Source of the DNA: Paludibacter sp. | GTDB taxonomy: Bacteria; Bacteroidota; Bacteroidia; Bacteroidales; Paludibacteraceae | Reading direction: 5' to 3' | NCBI RefSeq assembly: GCF_009712605.1 | Contig: NZ_WASO01000001.1 | Coordinates: forward strand, 186,001 to 250,000 | Length of the DNA stretch: 64,000 bases | Part shown: positions 38,884 through 47,173 of the stretch, piece after piece | Layout of the letters: every line of letters begins with the position of its first letter | How positions within the stretch are numbered: position 1 is the first letter of the stretch | Program-made: the position numbers and the translations under genes | The notes under the pieces: generated by a model | What the model saw: only the letters and a program-made list of their open reading frames with translations | Told to the model about the DNA's origin: nothing | The model's database searches: none

Positions 38884-39266
38884 GAGAATAGTTGAGAAAC
38901 CATAAGCTCATTGTGTCTCAATTTTTTGAATGTTAAGAATCATTCAGTAAACCGGTTTGACGGATTTGTATATTTTTCGATGAATCGGCTGAACTCTGAT
39001 TATTTGTTTATAAGAATCACCCCTTCGTTATAAATGTGTTTATGTAGTAGTAAATCAAATTGATAGATAAAAACGATAAATCGTTTTTTTTTTGCGGCCT
39101 ATTTTTTCACGCAAAGTCGCAGAGGCGCAAAGTGTTCATCCGTGGTTGATCTGCATGTGTTGTGATTTAAGACGCTACAAAGAAAAACTTTCAGCTTTTC
39201 TTTGTGACTTGGCGGCTTTGCGAGAGGAACATATTTTATAACGAATCATTGAATAATTGCAGGGAG
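38884..39266. other. intergenic region with a dispersed-type repeat
   Basis: No gene seen. Holds a small AT-rich hairpin (AAAACGAT and ATCGTTTT near 39070-39087) followed by T, and the inverted repeat at 39106-39228. Confidence 0.5.
39106..39228. repeat. inverted repeat of the 'cgcaaagtcgcagag' type
   Basis: Left arm 39106-39132 contains CACGCAAAGTCGCAGAGGCG. Right arm 39197-39228 is its imperfect reverse complement (CTTTGTGACTTGGCGGCTTT and on). The arms are about 65 bases apart. Repeats with this GCAAAG/CTTTGC theme are dispersed in many bacterial genomes; role unknown. Confidence 0.6.
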
Positions 39267-39306
39267 TAAAAAAATATCCTCTTTTTGAAATTCAAAAGAG
39301 GATATT
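39267..39306 (-). terminator. terminator of the FAD/Fe-S dehydrogenase gene
   Basis: On the minus strand AATATCCTCTTTTGAA pairs with TTCAAAAAGAGGATATT (one base bulged) and is followed by TTTTT. It lies 38 bases after the stop. Confidence 0.8.
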
Positions 39307-39343
39307 CGCATTGAACAGATTTGGTTAGTGTAGATGGACGAAA

Positions 39344-42178
39344 TTAATGATTTTTTTTAGCTGTTGTACATTGATCTACAAGGTAAACAATTGACATATA
39401 TGGAATTCCACTGTTAGTCGTCAGTCCGATTTCGCAGGTGCGACTGTTGGAATAGCCTTTTTTAATTCCGTTTGCCTCAATTTGAGGATGCAGCTTGCGA
39501 AGTGCATATTTGTTCACCTCCGGAGTGGTAAAGCCTTTGTCGCCAGCGAAGCCGCAACATCCAATCTCCGATGGAAGCAAAACGTTTGACGAACAACGAT
39601 TTGCCAGACGGACTAACGTGTTCTTTAACCCCATTTTTGTCATGGAACAGGTGGTGTGTATTGCAATCGGTTCGTTGATAGGATGAAACTCCAGTTGGTC
39701 GACAAGATAGGTTTCGATAAATTCAACCGGTTCGTAGAGCTTCATTTTGGTAATTTTTTCCTTCATCCGGTAAAGGCACGGACTTTGATCGCATACCACA
39801 GGATATTTGCCCTGCTCGCTTGCTTTCCAGAGAGCAGCTTCCAGTTCTTCCGTCTTTCGATCCGCAATATCATACATACCTTTACTTTCCCAGATGGTTC
39901 CGCAGCACATCTTTTCCATCTCTTCGGGAAAAATCACTTCGTAGCCGGCTTTCTGAAAAAGCCCGGTCATTTTATCCGACAGAGGTGTTTGCTCGGGACT
40001 GTCTTTGTGAACTCCCATCGACTGGTTTATACAGCTTGGAAAGTACACCACTTTCAATTCGGAAGCTTTTATTTGAAGCTTGTTCAAATGAATTTTATGC
40101 GCCTTAGGCATAGCCGTTGTCCAAAGTGGTAGACCCATTTTGTTGGCTTCGTTGCAGAGATAGGTCATGTTTTTGCTACCCATCACTGTATGCGCAAAGT
40201 TGGCAAGTGTCAGTACGGAGCGTAATCCGGTTTTGATGCCTGCAAAATGATTGGCGGCAAAATTGCCTATATTCCATCCAAAACTGCCGGTTGGCAAAGA
40301 AGCGTGGCGAACATCGTGTGTCAGGTGGCCAGTGTTTATGCCCATTGGACACGAGGTGGCGCACAAGCCATCGCCGGCACAAGTTGCATTGCCAAGATAT
40401 TTGTATCCTTTTTCAAGTTCATGCAGAACTTCGGGATTCTCGTTGCTTTGTTTGAGTCGCGTTATTTCACGCTGGATCACAATTCGTTGTCTGGAAGATA
40501 ATGTGAATCCTGACGTGAGGCAGTTCACTTCGCAAAAGCCGCATTCAATACATTTGTCGACATGTGGGTTGGTAAGAGGCAACGGTTTGAAGTCTGAGAT
40601 GAAACAATCCGGATTGTCATTGAAAATTACACCCGGATTGAGAATGTTATTCGGATCGAAAAGTTTCTTGACCTTTTGCATTATGAAAAATGCTTCGCTT
40701 CCCCATTCTTTTTCCACAAAAGGAGCCATGTTGCGGCCTGTTCCGTGCTCTGCTTTTAAGGATCCGTCGTATTTTTCGGTCACAAGCTCTACCACATCTT
40801 TCATCAACGATTCGTAGCGTGCAACTTCTGCGTTCGAGTCAAATCGTTGATTGATAATGAAGTGGAAATTGCCTTCAAGCGCATGTCCATAAATAACACT
40901 ATCTGTATAGTTGTATTTTTCAAGAAGTTGCTGAAGTTCGGATGTCGCTTCTGCAAGGTCTTCCATGTGAAATGCCACATCTTCGATCAGGGTAGTAGTG
41001 CCGGGTTCGCGCATACCTCCCACCGAAGGGAAAATGCCTGAACGAATTGCCCACCACACGTTGTATACGTTTTCATCCTGTGTAAATGAGGCGGGTAGCA
41101 CTGTCTCAAATTCCCCGATGCACAGCTCTATTGCTTCGATCTGATGCAACAATTCATCTTCCGTATTCGCTTTTGTTTCAATCAACAATGCAGTTACTCC
41201 GGGGGCAAGTTGCGGTAAATAATCGGGCATTCCTTCTTTGCCTTCGACCGATTGTAATGCTTTCCTGTCGAGCAGCTCCACTCCGGTGACAGGCGTATGC
41301 TTTAGCTTTTGAACAACCTCGCAGGCATATTTAATGTCTTTCAGGTAGAGCATGGCGCTCGCCTTGAAATGCATTTCAGGCTCGGTACTTACCGTAGCCT
41401 CTGCCAGAAAAGCCAAGGTGCCTTCCGAACCAACCAGTAAATGCGTGATAATATCAAACGGATCGTCGAAGGTTATGAAAGGAAGAATGTTGAGTCCGGT
41501 AACGTTTTTGATGTTGTACTTATAGCGTATTCTGTCGGAAAGAGCTTTGTTTTGACGTATTTCATCTCTTAATTCTAAAAGCGTCTGTATGAATTCCGGA
41601 TGAGTAGCCTGAAATGCAGCTTTGCTTTGCTCGTCGGCAGTGTCCAGCAGTGTGCCATCTGCAAAAATGATACGTGCCGAAAGGAGGATTCTGTCGCTAT
41701 TAGCGTGAATGCCGCAACTTTTACCTGAAGCATTGTTTATAATGATTCCTCCCACCATGGCCGAGTTAAGAGAAGCAGGATCAGGAGAAAATATTCTGTC
41801 GAAAGGTTTTAATATTTCGTTTACGCGGCTTCCGACAATGCCGGGTTGCAGTGAGATTGTTTCTCCATTGTCGTGAATTCTGTATTTTTCCCAGAGTTTC
41901 CCGACCACAATCAGAACCGAGTCGCTTATTGCCTGACCGGAGAGACTGGTCCCGGCAGCCCGAAACGTAACCGGAGTGGCGGTGTCGTTCGCATTTTTTA
42001 AAAGAGTTCTGATTTCTTCTTCGCTGGTCGGATGTATAACGAGCTGAGGAATCTTACGGTAAAATCCGGCGTCGGTACCCCAGGCTAGGCGACGTGTGAT
42101 ATCAGTAAACAAACGCTGTTTTGTTATCGTTGTGGGCATTGCTTGCTGAAAAGCTCTGATGTTATTTGAAGTGTTCAT
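39344..42178 (-). CDS. FAD-binding and 4Fe-4S dehydrogenase with CCG domains (D-2-hydroxyacid type)
   Basis: Large 944-residue flavo-iron-sulfur enzyme that would oxidise a 2-hydroxyacid such as D-lactate or D-2-hydroxyglutarate and feed electrons to the respiratory chain. The N-terminal FAD_binding_4 domain contains AAGTSLSGQAISD and NNASGKSCG. The FAD-oxidase C-terminal domain with YGHALEGNFHF follows. Two ferredoxin-type motifs come next: CIECGFCEVNC and, later, CAGDGLCATSCP. The C-terminal part holds two CCG motifs (EKMCCG and IGCCGFAGD). It combines in one chain what GlcD/GlcF-type enzymes have in separate subunits. The ATG at 42178 is preferred to the TTG at 42184. Confidence 0.88.
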   Translation of the reverse strand: MNTSNNIRAFQQAMPTTITKQRLFTDITRRLAWGTDAGFYRKIPQLVIHPTSEEEIRTLLKNANDTATPVTFRAAGTSLSGQAISDSVLIVVGKLWEKYRIHDNGETISLQPGIVGSRVNEILKPFDRIFSPDPASLNSAMVGGIIINNASGKSCGIHANSDRILLSARIIFADGTLLDTADEQSKAAFQATHPEFIQTLLELRDEIRQNKALSDRIRYKYNIKNVTGLNILPFITFDDPFDIITHLLVGSEGTLAFLAEATVSTEPEMHFKASAMLYLKDIKYACEVVQKLKHTPVTGVELLDRKALQSVEGKEGMPDYLPQLAPGVTALLIETKANTEDELLHQIEAIELCIGEFETVLPASFTQDENVYNVWWAIRSGIFPSVGGMREPGTTTLIEDVAFHMEDLAEATSELQQLLEKYNYTDSVIYGHALEGNFHFIINQRFDSNAEVARYESLMKDVVELVTEKYDGSLKAEHGTGRNMAPFVEKEWGSEAFFIMQKVKKLFDPNNILNPGVIFNDNPDCFISDFKPLPLTNPHVDKCIECGFCEVNCLTSGFTLSSRQRIVIQREITRLKQSNENPEVLHELEKGYKYLGNATCAGDGLCATSCPMGINTGHLTHDVRHASLPTGSFGWNIGNFAANHFAGIKTGLRSVLTLANFAHTVMGSKNMTYLCNEANKMGLPLWTTAMPKAHKIHLNKLQIKASELKVVYFPSCINQSMGVHKDSPEQTPLSDKMTGLFQKAGYEVIFPEEMEKMCCGTIWESKGMYDIADRKTEELEAALWKASEQGKYPVVCDQSPCLYRMKEKITKMKLYEPVEFIETYLVDQLEFHPINEPIAIHTTCSMTKMGLKNTLVRLANRCSSNVLLPSEIGCCGFAGDKGFTTPEVNKYALRKLHPQIEANGIKKGYSNSRTCEIGLTTNSGIPYMSIVYLVDQCTTAKKNH

Positions 42179-42184
42179 AAGCAA

Positions 42185-42617
42185 AGTAAAGAGAAGAAGT
42201 TATGAGGTGTGGTTTGAATTATAACACAATTGTCGGGTGCTATAAAAATGGATGTTTTAATGTTGCAAAGTAAATCATAATGTGTTATATTTGCGCTTTA
42301 ATAGTGTAAAAATAAATTATAATAAATTAAAAGCAGAATAAAAATCCTAATTGTGCGATAATTCTGAGTCGTTGGAATGCGTTAAAATTTGGTTGATTAT
42401 TTTAATTTATTAGAATTTCGTTAGTGTAATGTTGTTTATGGGCTTGTTGATTAACGGGATAATCGTTAATTTTGTGTTCTGATTTTTAGATGGCGGTGTA
42501 ACCGATCGTCATCTGACTTCTTGATTTTCCAAGATATAGACGTCGTTCTGACGTTTCAAGCTACCGGGTATTAGTAATTGTGGAGTTGACGCAAAATATA
42601 TTTTAAAAATATTTCCG
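42185..42617. other. regulatory region upstream of the salvage cluster
   Basis: No gene seen. Two plus-strand promoter candidates are present: TTG (42263-42265), 20 bases, TATATTTG (42286-42293); and TTG (42444-42446), 20 bases, TAATTTTG (42467-42474). The second leaves a leader of about 135 bases before the ATG at 42618. That leader contains interrupted inverted repeats such as GATG...CATC around 42490-42513, too weak to call a riboswitch. Confidence 0.5.
42444..42474 (+). promoter_or_regulatory. promoter of the first MurK-like kinase gene
   Basis: TTG, 20 bases, TAATTTTG. The nearer of two candidates; the other is at 42263-42293. Confidence 0.5.
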
Positions 42618-43466
42618 ATGAAATTAATTGCCGACAGTGGTTCTTCTAAAACCGAATGGTGTCTTGTAGAAGGTATCTATGTTATAGAGAGAGCTTTTAC
42701 AGAGGGACTGAATCCTTTCTTTCAGATGCGAAGAGAGATTAGTCGGTCTATCAGGCTGCAATTGCCTGAGATTTTCTTCAAAAAGAAGGTTGATCAGATA
42801 TATTTTTATGGAGCAGGATGTTCTTCTAAAGAAAAAAAGGATGTCATTAAGGCATCTCTGGTGACTCAATTCAGGGCTCCTGCAGAAGTGGAGAGCGACT
42901 TGCTCGGAGCTGTAAGAGCTTTGTTCGGCAATCAGCCCGGAATTGGTTGTATTCTTGGAACCGGTTCAAACTCTTGTTTTTACGATGGAGAAAAGATAGT
43001 TAAGAACGTAGCTCCTTTGGGTTACATTTTGGGCGATGAGGGCAGTGGTGCCGTCTTGGGGAAAATGTTTCTGAGTGATTGTATGAAGCAAATTGCACCG
43101 AAAGATTTGTGTGATATGTTTTACGATGTATACAAGATTACGCCGGCGGATATTATGGAAAACGTTTATAGTAAGCCTTTTGCCAATCGTTTTCTTGCGA
43201 GCTTTTCATTCTTCTTGGAAAAGCATCTCGATCACGAGTATGTCTATGAACTTGTGAGTCAGAATTTCCGTAACTTTTTTACCCGCAATATCGTGCATTA
43301 CGATTATAAAGCTTATCCTATTCATTTTATGGGGCATGTGGCTTACTTCTATGCAGATATCCTGAAAGAGGTAGCTTCCGAATTTGATGTTGTCGTCGGC
43401 CAGATAGAAAAATCGCCGATGCCGGGGTTGGTTCGCTATCATACTGCCCATTGCCGGTTAGATTAA
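42618..43466 (+). CDS. BadF/BadG-type sugar kinase, MurNAc/GlcNAc kinase (MurK-like), copy 1
   Basis: 282-residue ASKHA-fold kinase predicted to phosphorylate an amino sugar freed from peptidoglycan. The phosphate-1 loop is IADSGSSKTEW at residues 4-14. EGLNPFF is a family segment. ESDLLGA holds the candidate catalytic Asp, ILGTGSNSC is the phosphate-2 loop, and GDEGSGAVLG follows. The murQ gene 1.3 kb downstream and the AmpG-like permease point to MurNAc, as in the MurK/MurQ/MurT set of Tannerella forsythia. It has its own promoter and terminator, so it is not on the transcript of copy 2. Which sugar each copy uses cannot be told from sequence. Confidence 0.8.
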   Translation: MKLIADSGSSKTEWCLVEGIYVIERAFTEGLNPFFQMRREISRSIRLQLPEIFFKKKVDQIYFYGAGCSSKEKKDVIKASLVTQFRAPAEVESDLLGAVRALFGNQPGIGCILGTGSNSCFYDGEKIVKNVAPLGYILGDEGSGAVLGKMFLSDCMKQIAPKDLCDMFYDVYKITPADIMENVYSKPFANRFLASFSFFLEKHLDHEYVYELVSQNFRNFFTRNIVHYDYKAYPIHFMGHVAYFYADILKEVASEFDVVVGQIEKSPMPGLVRYHTAHCRLD

Positions 43467-43488
43467 CTCTATAATCATTATATAGATG

Positions 43489-43523
43489 AAAATCAGTGAA
43501 TCTTACGATTTACTGATTTTTTT
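43489..43523 (+). terminator. terminator after kinase copy 1
   Basis: AAAATCAGTGAATC (43489-43502) pairs imperfectly with GATTTACTGATTTT (43507-43520), then T. Confidence 0.8.
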
Positions 43524-43907
43524 GTGCAATTGAATGTGTGTTTGTTTGATAAATATTTACAAATGAACTGTAGCTGTAGAGTAAACTGTTTTGCTGGTAT
43601 TATCGGATATGCAGATCATATATTTATTTAATCATTTGTTAGTTAGTTGTTTGCTGCGTTATTTCTGTTGCCTCTTTTCTTTGCTTTTGAGCTGATTAAA
43701 ATACAAAAAAGTGTATGAAAACAATAAATAAAATAAAAATAATGATTTATATGTTGTTTTCGGGTTTCAAATCATAAACTTTCAATTACCTTTGTTGCGA
43801 TATAATTGATAAGCCGGCTTGAATACAATTTCACACTGCCATCTTCTTTTGACGGTGTCCGGACTTCAGATCAATTAGTTTTGATAAATCATTTTCATCA
43901 AATAAAT
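43524..43907. other. regulatory region before kinase copy 2
   Basis: AT-rich, no gene. TACCTTTG at 43787-43794 is a -7 candidate without a good -33, leaving a leader of about 110 bases. The open frame to a TTG at 43806 covers this leader and is not believed. Confidence 0.5.
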
Positions 43908-44759
43908 ATGATACTTATTGCGGATAGTGGATCTACAAAGACTTATTGGTCGCTTATTAAGGCTGATGGTAGTTGTAGTCATTATTACACACAGGGGATA
44001 AATCCTTTTTTTCAGACTGAATATGAAATAGAGGGATTTTTGCGGATGACATTGCTGCCACAACTTGGAATCAATGAAATTTCTGAAATTTATTTCTACG
44101 GTGCCGGGTGTGCCACAGAAAAGCAAATCAATTTGGTCAGGTCTGCTTTTTCCAAAGTATTTGTTTATGAAAAAATAGAGGTGGCAAGCGACTTGCTAGG
44201 TGCAGCAAAAGCGCTGTGTGGTGATGAGCCCGGTATAGCATGTATTTTAGGAACAGGATCAAACTCTTGTTATTACGATGGAAATACGATTGCACAACAG
44301 GTTTCTCCGCTGGGATTCATTATCGGAGACGAAGGTAGTGGTGCTTCATTAGGGAAGCGGTTGGTTGCCGATTGTCTGAAGAACCAACTTCCGGAAGGAC
44401 TCAAAGAACGGTTTTTGGAACGCTTCAAGCTGACACAGGCTCAAATTGTAGAAAATATTTACAGCAAGCCTTTCCCGAGCAGATTTCTGGCCTCATTGTC
44501 GTTGTTCCTGATAGAAAATATAGAAGAACCGGCGCTATATCAGATAGTGTATGACGGTTTTACCGATTTCTTCAAAAGAAATGTTTTTCAATACGATTAT
44601 AAAGGCAAAAAAGTAAATGTAGTAGGCTCTATCGGATATCATTATCAGGATGTGCTTCGCAAGGTGGCGGATGATCTTTCCCTGCAACTGGGGAAAATAA
44701 TTCAGGCTCCTTCTGAAGAACTGATAAAATATCACATTCAACGGTCTAATAAACTCTGA
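43908..44759 (+). CDS. murK: BadF/BadG-type sugar kinase, MurNAc/GlcNAc kinase (MurK-like), copy 2
   Basis: 283-residue paralogue of the kinase just upstream. It shares the loops IADSGSTKTYW, QGINPFFQ, IYFYGAGC, ASDLLGAAKAL, ILGTGSNSCYYDG and GDEGSGASLG, and NIYSKPFPSRFLAS. The ATG at 43908 places the first ATP loop at residues 4-14, exactly as in copy 1, and excludes the longer frame. Only eight bases separate it from murQ, so it is the kinase most likely to supply MurNAc-6-phosphate to MurQ. The symbol is given on that context; a GlcNAc kinase role is the main alternative. Confidence 0.8.
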   Translation: MILIADSGSTKTYWSLIKADGSCSHYYTQGINPFFQTEYEIEGFLRMTLLPQLGINEISEIYFYGAGCATEKQINLVRSAFSKVFVYEKIEVASDLLGAAKALCGDEPGIACILGTGSNSCYYDGNTIAQQVSPLGFIIGDEGSGASLGKRLVADCLKNQLPEGLKERFLERFKLTQAQIVENIYSKPFPSRFLASLSLFLIENIEEPALYQIVYDGFTDFFKRNVFQYDYKGKKVNVVGSIGYHYQDVLRKVADDLSLQLGKIIQAPSEELIKYHIQRSNKL

Positions 44760-44767
44760 TTACGCGT

Positions 44768-45604
44768 ATGGCGTTTAAAAAAATCACCGAGATGTCGTCG
44801 TTGCACGATAATCTTGACAAAAGTTCTGTGCTCGAATTGTTGACAGGTATCAACGAAGAAGATAAAAAAGTGCCTCTTGCTGTAGAAAAGGCGATTCCTC
44901 AGTTAGAAAAGCTGGTTGAATCGATAGTGTTGAGGATGAAGCGGGGTGGACGAATTTTCTACATGGGAGCTGGTACCAGTGGTCGGTTGGGAGTCCTCGA
45001 TGCTTCGGAGATTCCCCCGACTTATGGTATGCCCAATACTTTGGTTATCGGTCTGATAGCCGGAGGCGACAGAGCGCTTCGTAATCCGGTGGAAGCCGCC
45101 GAAGACAGCGAAGAAAAAGGCTGGCAGGAACTGGTGAGTTATAATGTGAATGTGAATGATACAGTGATTGGTATCGCGGCATCAGGCACAACACCTTATG
45201 TGATAGGTGCTTTGAAGCATGCTCAGCTAAATGGAATTCTTACGGCTTCTATTTCTTGTAATCCTGACGCTCCGGTAGCTCAATATGCAGATATACCCAT
45301 CGAGGTAATAGTAGGACCGGAATTTGTGACCGGAAGTACCCGTATGAAAGCCGGAACAGCACAGAAGCTGGTGCTGAACATGATCACGACGACCACCATG
45401 ATTAAATTGGGACGTGTAAAAGGGAATCGGATGGTGAATATGCAGCTGACTAACAAAAAGTTGGTTGACCGTGGCACCCGAATGATTATGGAAGAAACCA
45501 ATCTTGAATACGAAGCAGCAAAGAACCTGCTGTTACTGCATGGCTCGGTAAAAAAGGCTACCGACGCATTTTTTAATGTCAATAAAGAAGAAAATATCAA
45601 ATGA
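44768..45604 (+). CDS. murQ: N-acetylmuramic acid 6-phosphate etherase MurQ
   Basis: Cytoplasmic lyase that removes D-lactate from MurNAc-6-phosphate to give GlcNAc-6-phosphate, the committed step of MurNAc recycling. The SIS-type fold is shown by YMGAGTSGRLGVLDASE (residues 65-81, with the candidate catalytic Glu81), ALRNPVEAAEDSEEKG, IAASGTTPYV and GSTRMKAGTAQKLVLNM. At 278 residues it is slightly shorter than enterobacterial MurQ, lacking part of the C-terminal tail. The stop codon overlaps the start of the next gene (ATGA at 45601-45604), which implies translational coupling. Confidence 0.95.
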   Translation: MAFKKITEMSSLHDNLDKSSVLELLTGINEEDKKVPLAVEKAIPQLEKLVESIVLRMKRGGRIFYMGAGTSGRLGVLDASEIPPTYGMPNTLVIGLIAGGDRALRNPVEAAEDSEEKGWQELVSYNVNVNDTVIGIAASGTTPYVIGALKHAQLNGILTASISCNPDAPVAQYADIPIEVIVGPEFVTGSTRMKAGTAQKLVLNMITTTTMIKLGRVKGNRMVNMQLTNKKLVDRGTRMIMEETNLEYEAAKNLLLLHGSVKKATDAFFNVNKEENIK

Positions 45605-47058
45605 TACGAATTGATTGTTTTTTACCGTTTGCTTCTAAAGAGCAGATTACTCCGACTCTGGAACAACTGACTGCGTCATCGCTGGTCGGCAAAATTTATC
45701 TGTTGGCAACCGAAGAGACCCAAGGTTTCGGAGGTTACGAAGTGCTGCACATCGACAGCCTGAAAAGTAGTGCAACCATGCACATGATTGCTTCCAAAGC
45801 TACTTCTGACTATATTTTCGTTTATCAAAAATATTCACCCCTGCAATTGGGCTATTTTGCGCTCGATCGTATGGTGAACCTGGCCGATGACTCGGCTGCC
45901 GGTATGGTTTACGCTGATTTTTATCAGGTGATCGATGGCGTGAAGAAAATTCATCCGGTGATTGCTTACCAGGAAGGAAGCTTGCGCGACGATTTCGATT
46001 TCGGATCGGTGTTGCTTTTTTGCTCCAAAGCATTCAAAGAAGCCGTAGCGGCCATGAAGGCCAATTATGCTTTTGCAGGACTGTACGATCTGCGCCTGAA
46101 GCTTTCGCAAAAACACGATCTCGTTCATATCAACGAATATCTCTACTCAGAAATAGAAACGGATAGCCGTAAGTCGGGCGAAAAAATCTTCGACTACGTT
46201 GATCCGAAAAACCGAAGTGTACAGATTGAAATGGAAGCTGCCTGCACCGAACATCTCAAAGAAGTGGGTGCTTATCTGGCTCCTCAGTTCAAAGATGTGG
46301 CTTTCGAGGAAGGAAGTTTCCCGGTGGAAGCATCGGTTATCATTCCGGTATTCAACCGCGTTCGTACCATCGAAGATGCCATTCAATCGGTGTTGAAACA
46401 ACAATGTAAATTCGATTTCAACCTTATTATTATCGATAATCATTCAACTGACGGAACCACGGAGTTAATCAAAAAATACGAATCGGATCCGCGGGTTATT
46501 CATTTGATTCCGGAACGTTTCGATCTGGGCATCGGAGGTTGCTGGAACGTGGGTGTACAGGATAAACGTTGCGGAAAATTTGCCGTTCAGTTGGATAGCG
46601 ATGATGTTTACAGCGGAGAAACTACTCTGCAAACCATCGTGGATGCTTTCTACGAACAACAATGCGCCATGGTGGTGGGAACCTACCGAATGACCAACTT
46701 CAACATGGAAACCATTCCTCCCGGAGTGATTGATCACAAGGAGTGGACACCGGATAATGGTCGGAATAATGCTTTGCGTATCAATGGACTGGGAGCACCG
46801 CGTGCCTTTTATACCCCGATGTTGCGCAAAATTAAAGTGCCGAATACCAGCTATGGTGAAGACTATGCGCTGGGACTCTATTTCTCTCGCGAACACCGTA
46901 TCGGACGTGTTTATGACGTGCTGTACCTGTGCCGTCGCTGGGAAGATAACTCGGATGCCTCGTTGGATATTGTGAAAATGAATGGTCACAATACCTATAA
47001 GGATCGCATTCGTACCTGGGAGCTGAAAGCTCGTAAAAAACTAAATGGAAAGCGTTAG
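45601..47058 (+). CDS. family 2 glycosyltransferase with a degenerate N-terminal GT-A-like domain
   Basis: 485-residue soluble protein. The C-terminal half is a clear GT2 domain: ASVIIPVFNRVRTIEDAI from residue 244, IIIDNHSTDGTTELI near 276, DSDD at 332-335, and WEDNSDASL near the end. Residues 1-190 look like a second, decayed GT-A fold, with IRIDCFLPF at the start and VYADFY where the metal-binding motif would be. No membrane segment. The gene overlaps murQ by four bases, so its product is made together with the MurNAc enzymes, yet a glycosyltransferase has no evident step in salvage. Its function is unknown. Confidence 0.82.
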   Translation: MIRIDCFLPFASKEQITPTLEQLTASSLVGKIYLLATEETQGFGGYEVLHIDSLKSSATMHMIASKATSDYIFVYQKYSPLQLGYFALDRMVNLADDSAAGMVYADFYQVIDGVKKIHPVIAYQEGSLRDDFDFGSVLLFCSKAFKEAVAAMKANYAFAGLYDLRLKLSQKHDLVHINEYLYSEIETDSRKSGEKIFDYVDPKNRSVQIEMEAACTEHLKEVGAYLAPQFKDVAFEEGSFPVEASVIIPVFNRVRTIEDAIQSVLKQQCKFDFNLIIIDNHSTDGTTELIKKYESDPRVIHLIPERFDLGIGGCWNVGVQDKRCGKFAVQLDSDDVYSGETTLQTIVDAFYEQQCAMVVGTYRMTNFNMETIPPGVIDHKEWTPDNGRNNALRINGLGAPRAFYTPMLRKIKVPNTSYGEDYALGLYFSREHRIGRVYDVLYLCRRWEDNSDASLDIVKMNGHNTYKDRIRTWELKARKKLNGKR

Positions 47059-47173
47059 CTTTAATTGTTAGTTGGGAGGAAAATAGTGGAAGGTATTTGT
47101 TGTTTTAGTTTTCAAATTTCCACATTTTCAAATCTTCAAATTTGTTAGTTGTCGTTTTTTTAATCTAATTACC

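Noticed and set aside
39070-39092. Hairpin AAAACGAT...ATCGTTTT followed by T as a terminator
   Set aside because: No plus-strand gene ends before it, and the minus-strand dehydrogenase already has a better terminator at 39267-39306.
42480-42617. Riboswitch in the leader of the first kinase gene
   Set aside because: Some interrupted inverted repeats exist, but no known riboswitch core could be recognised by eye.
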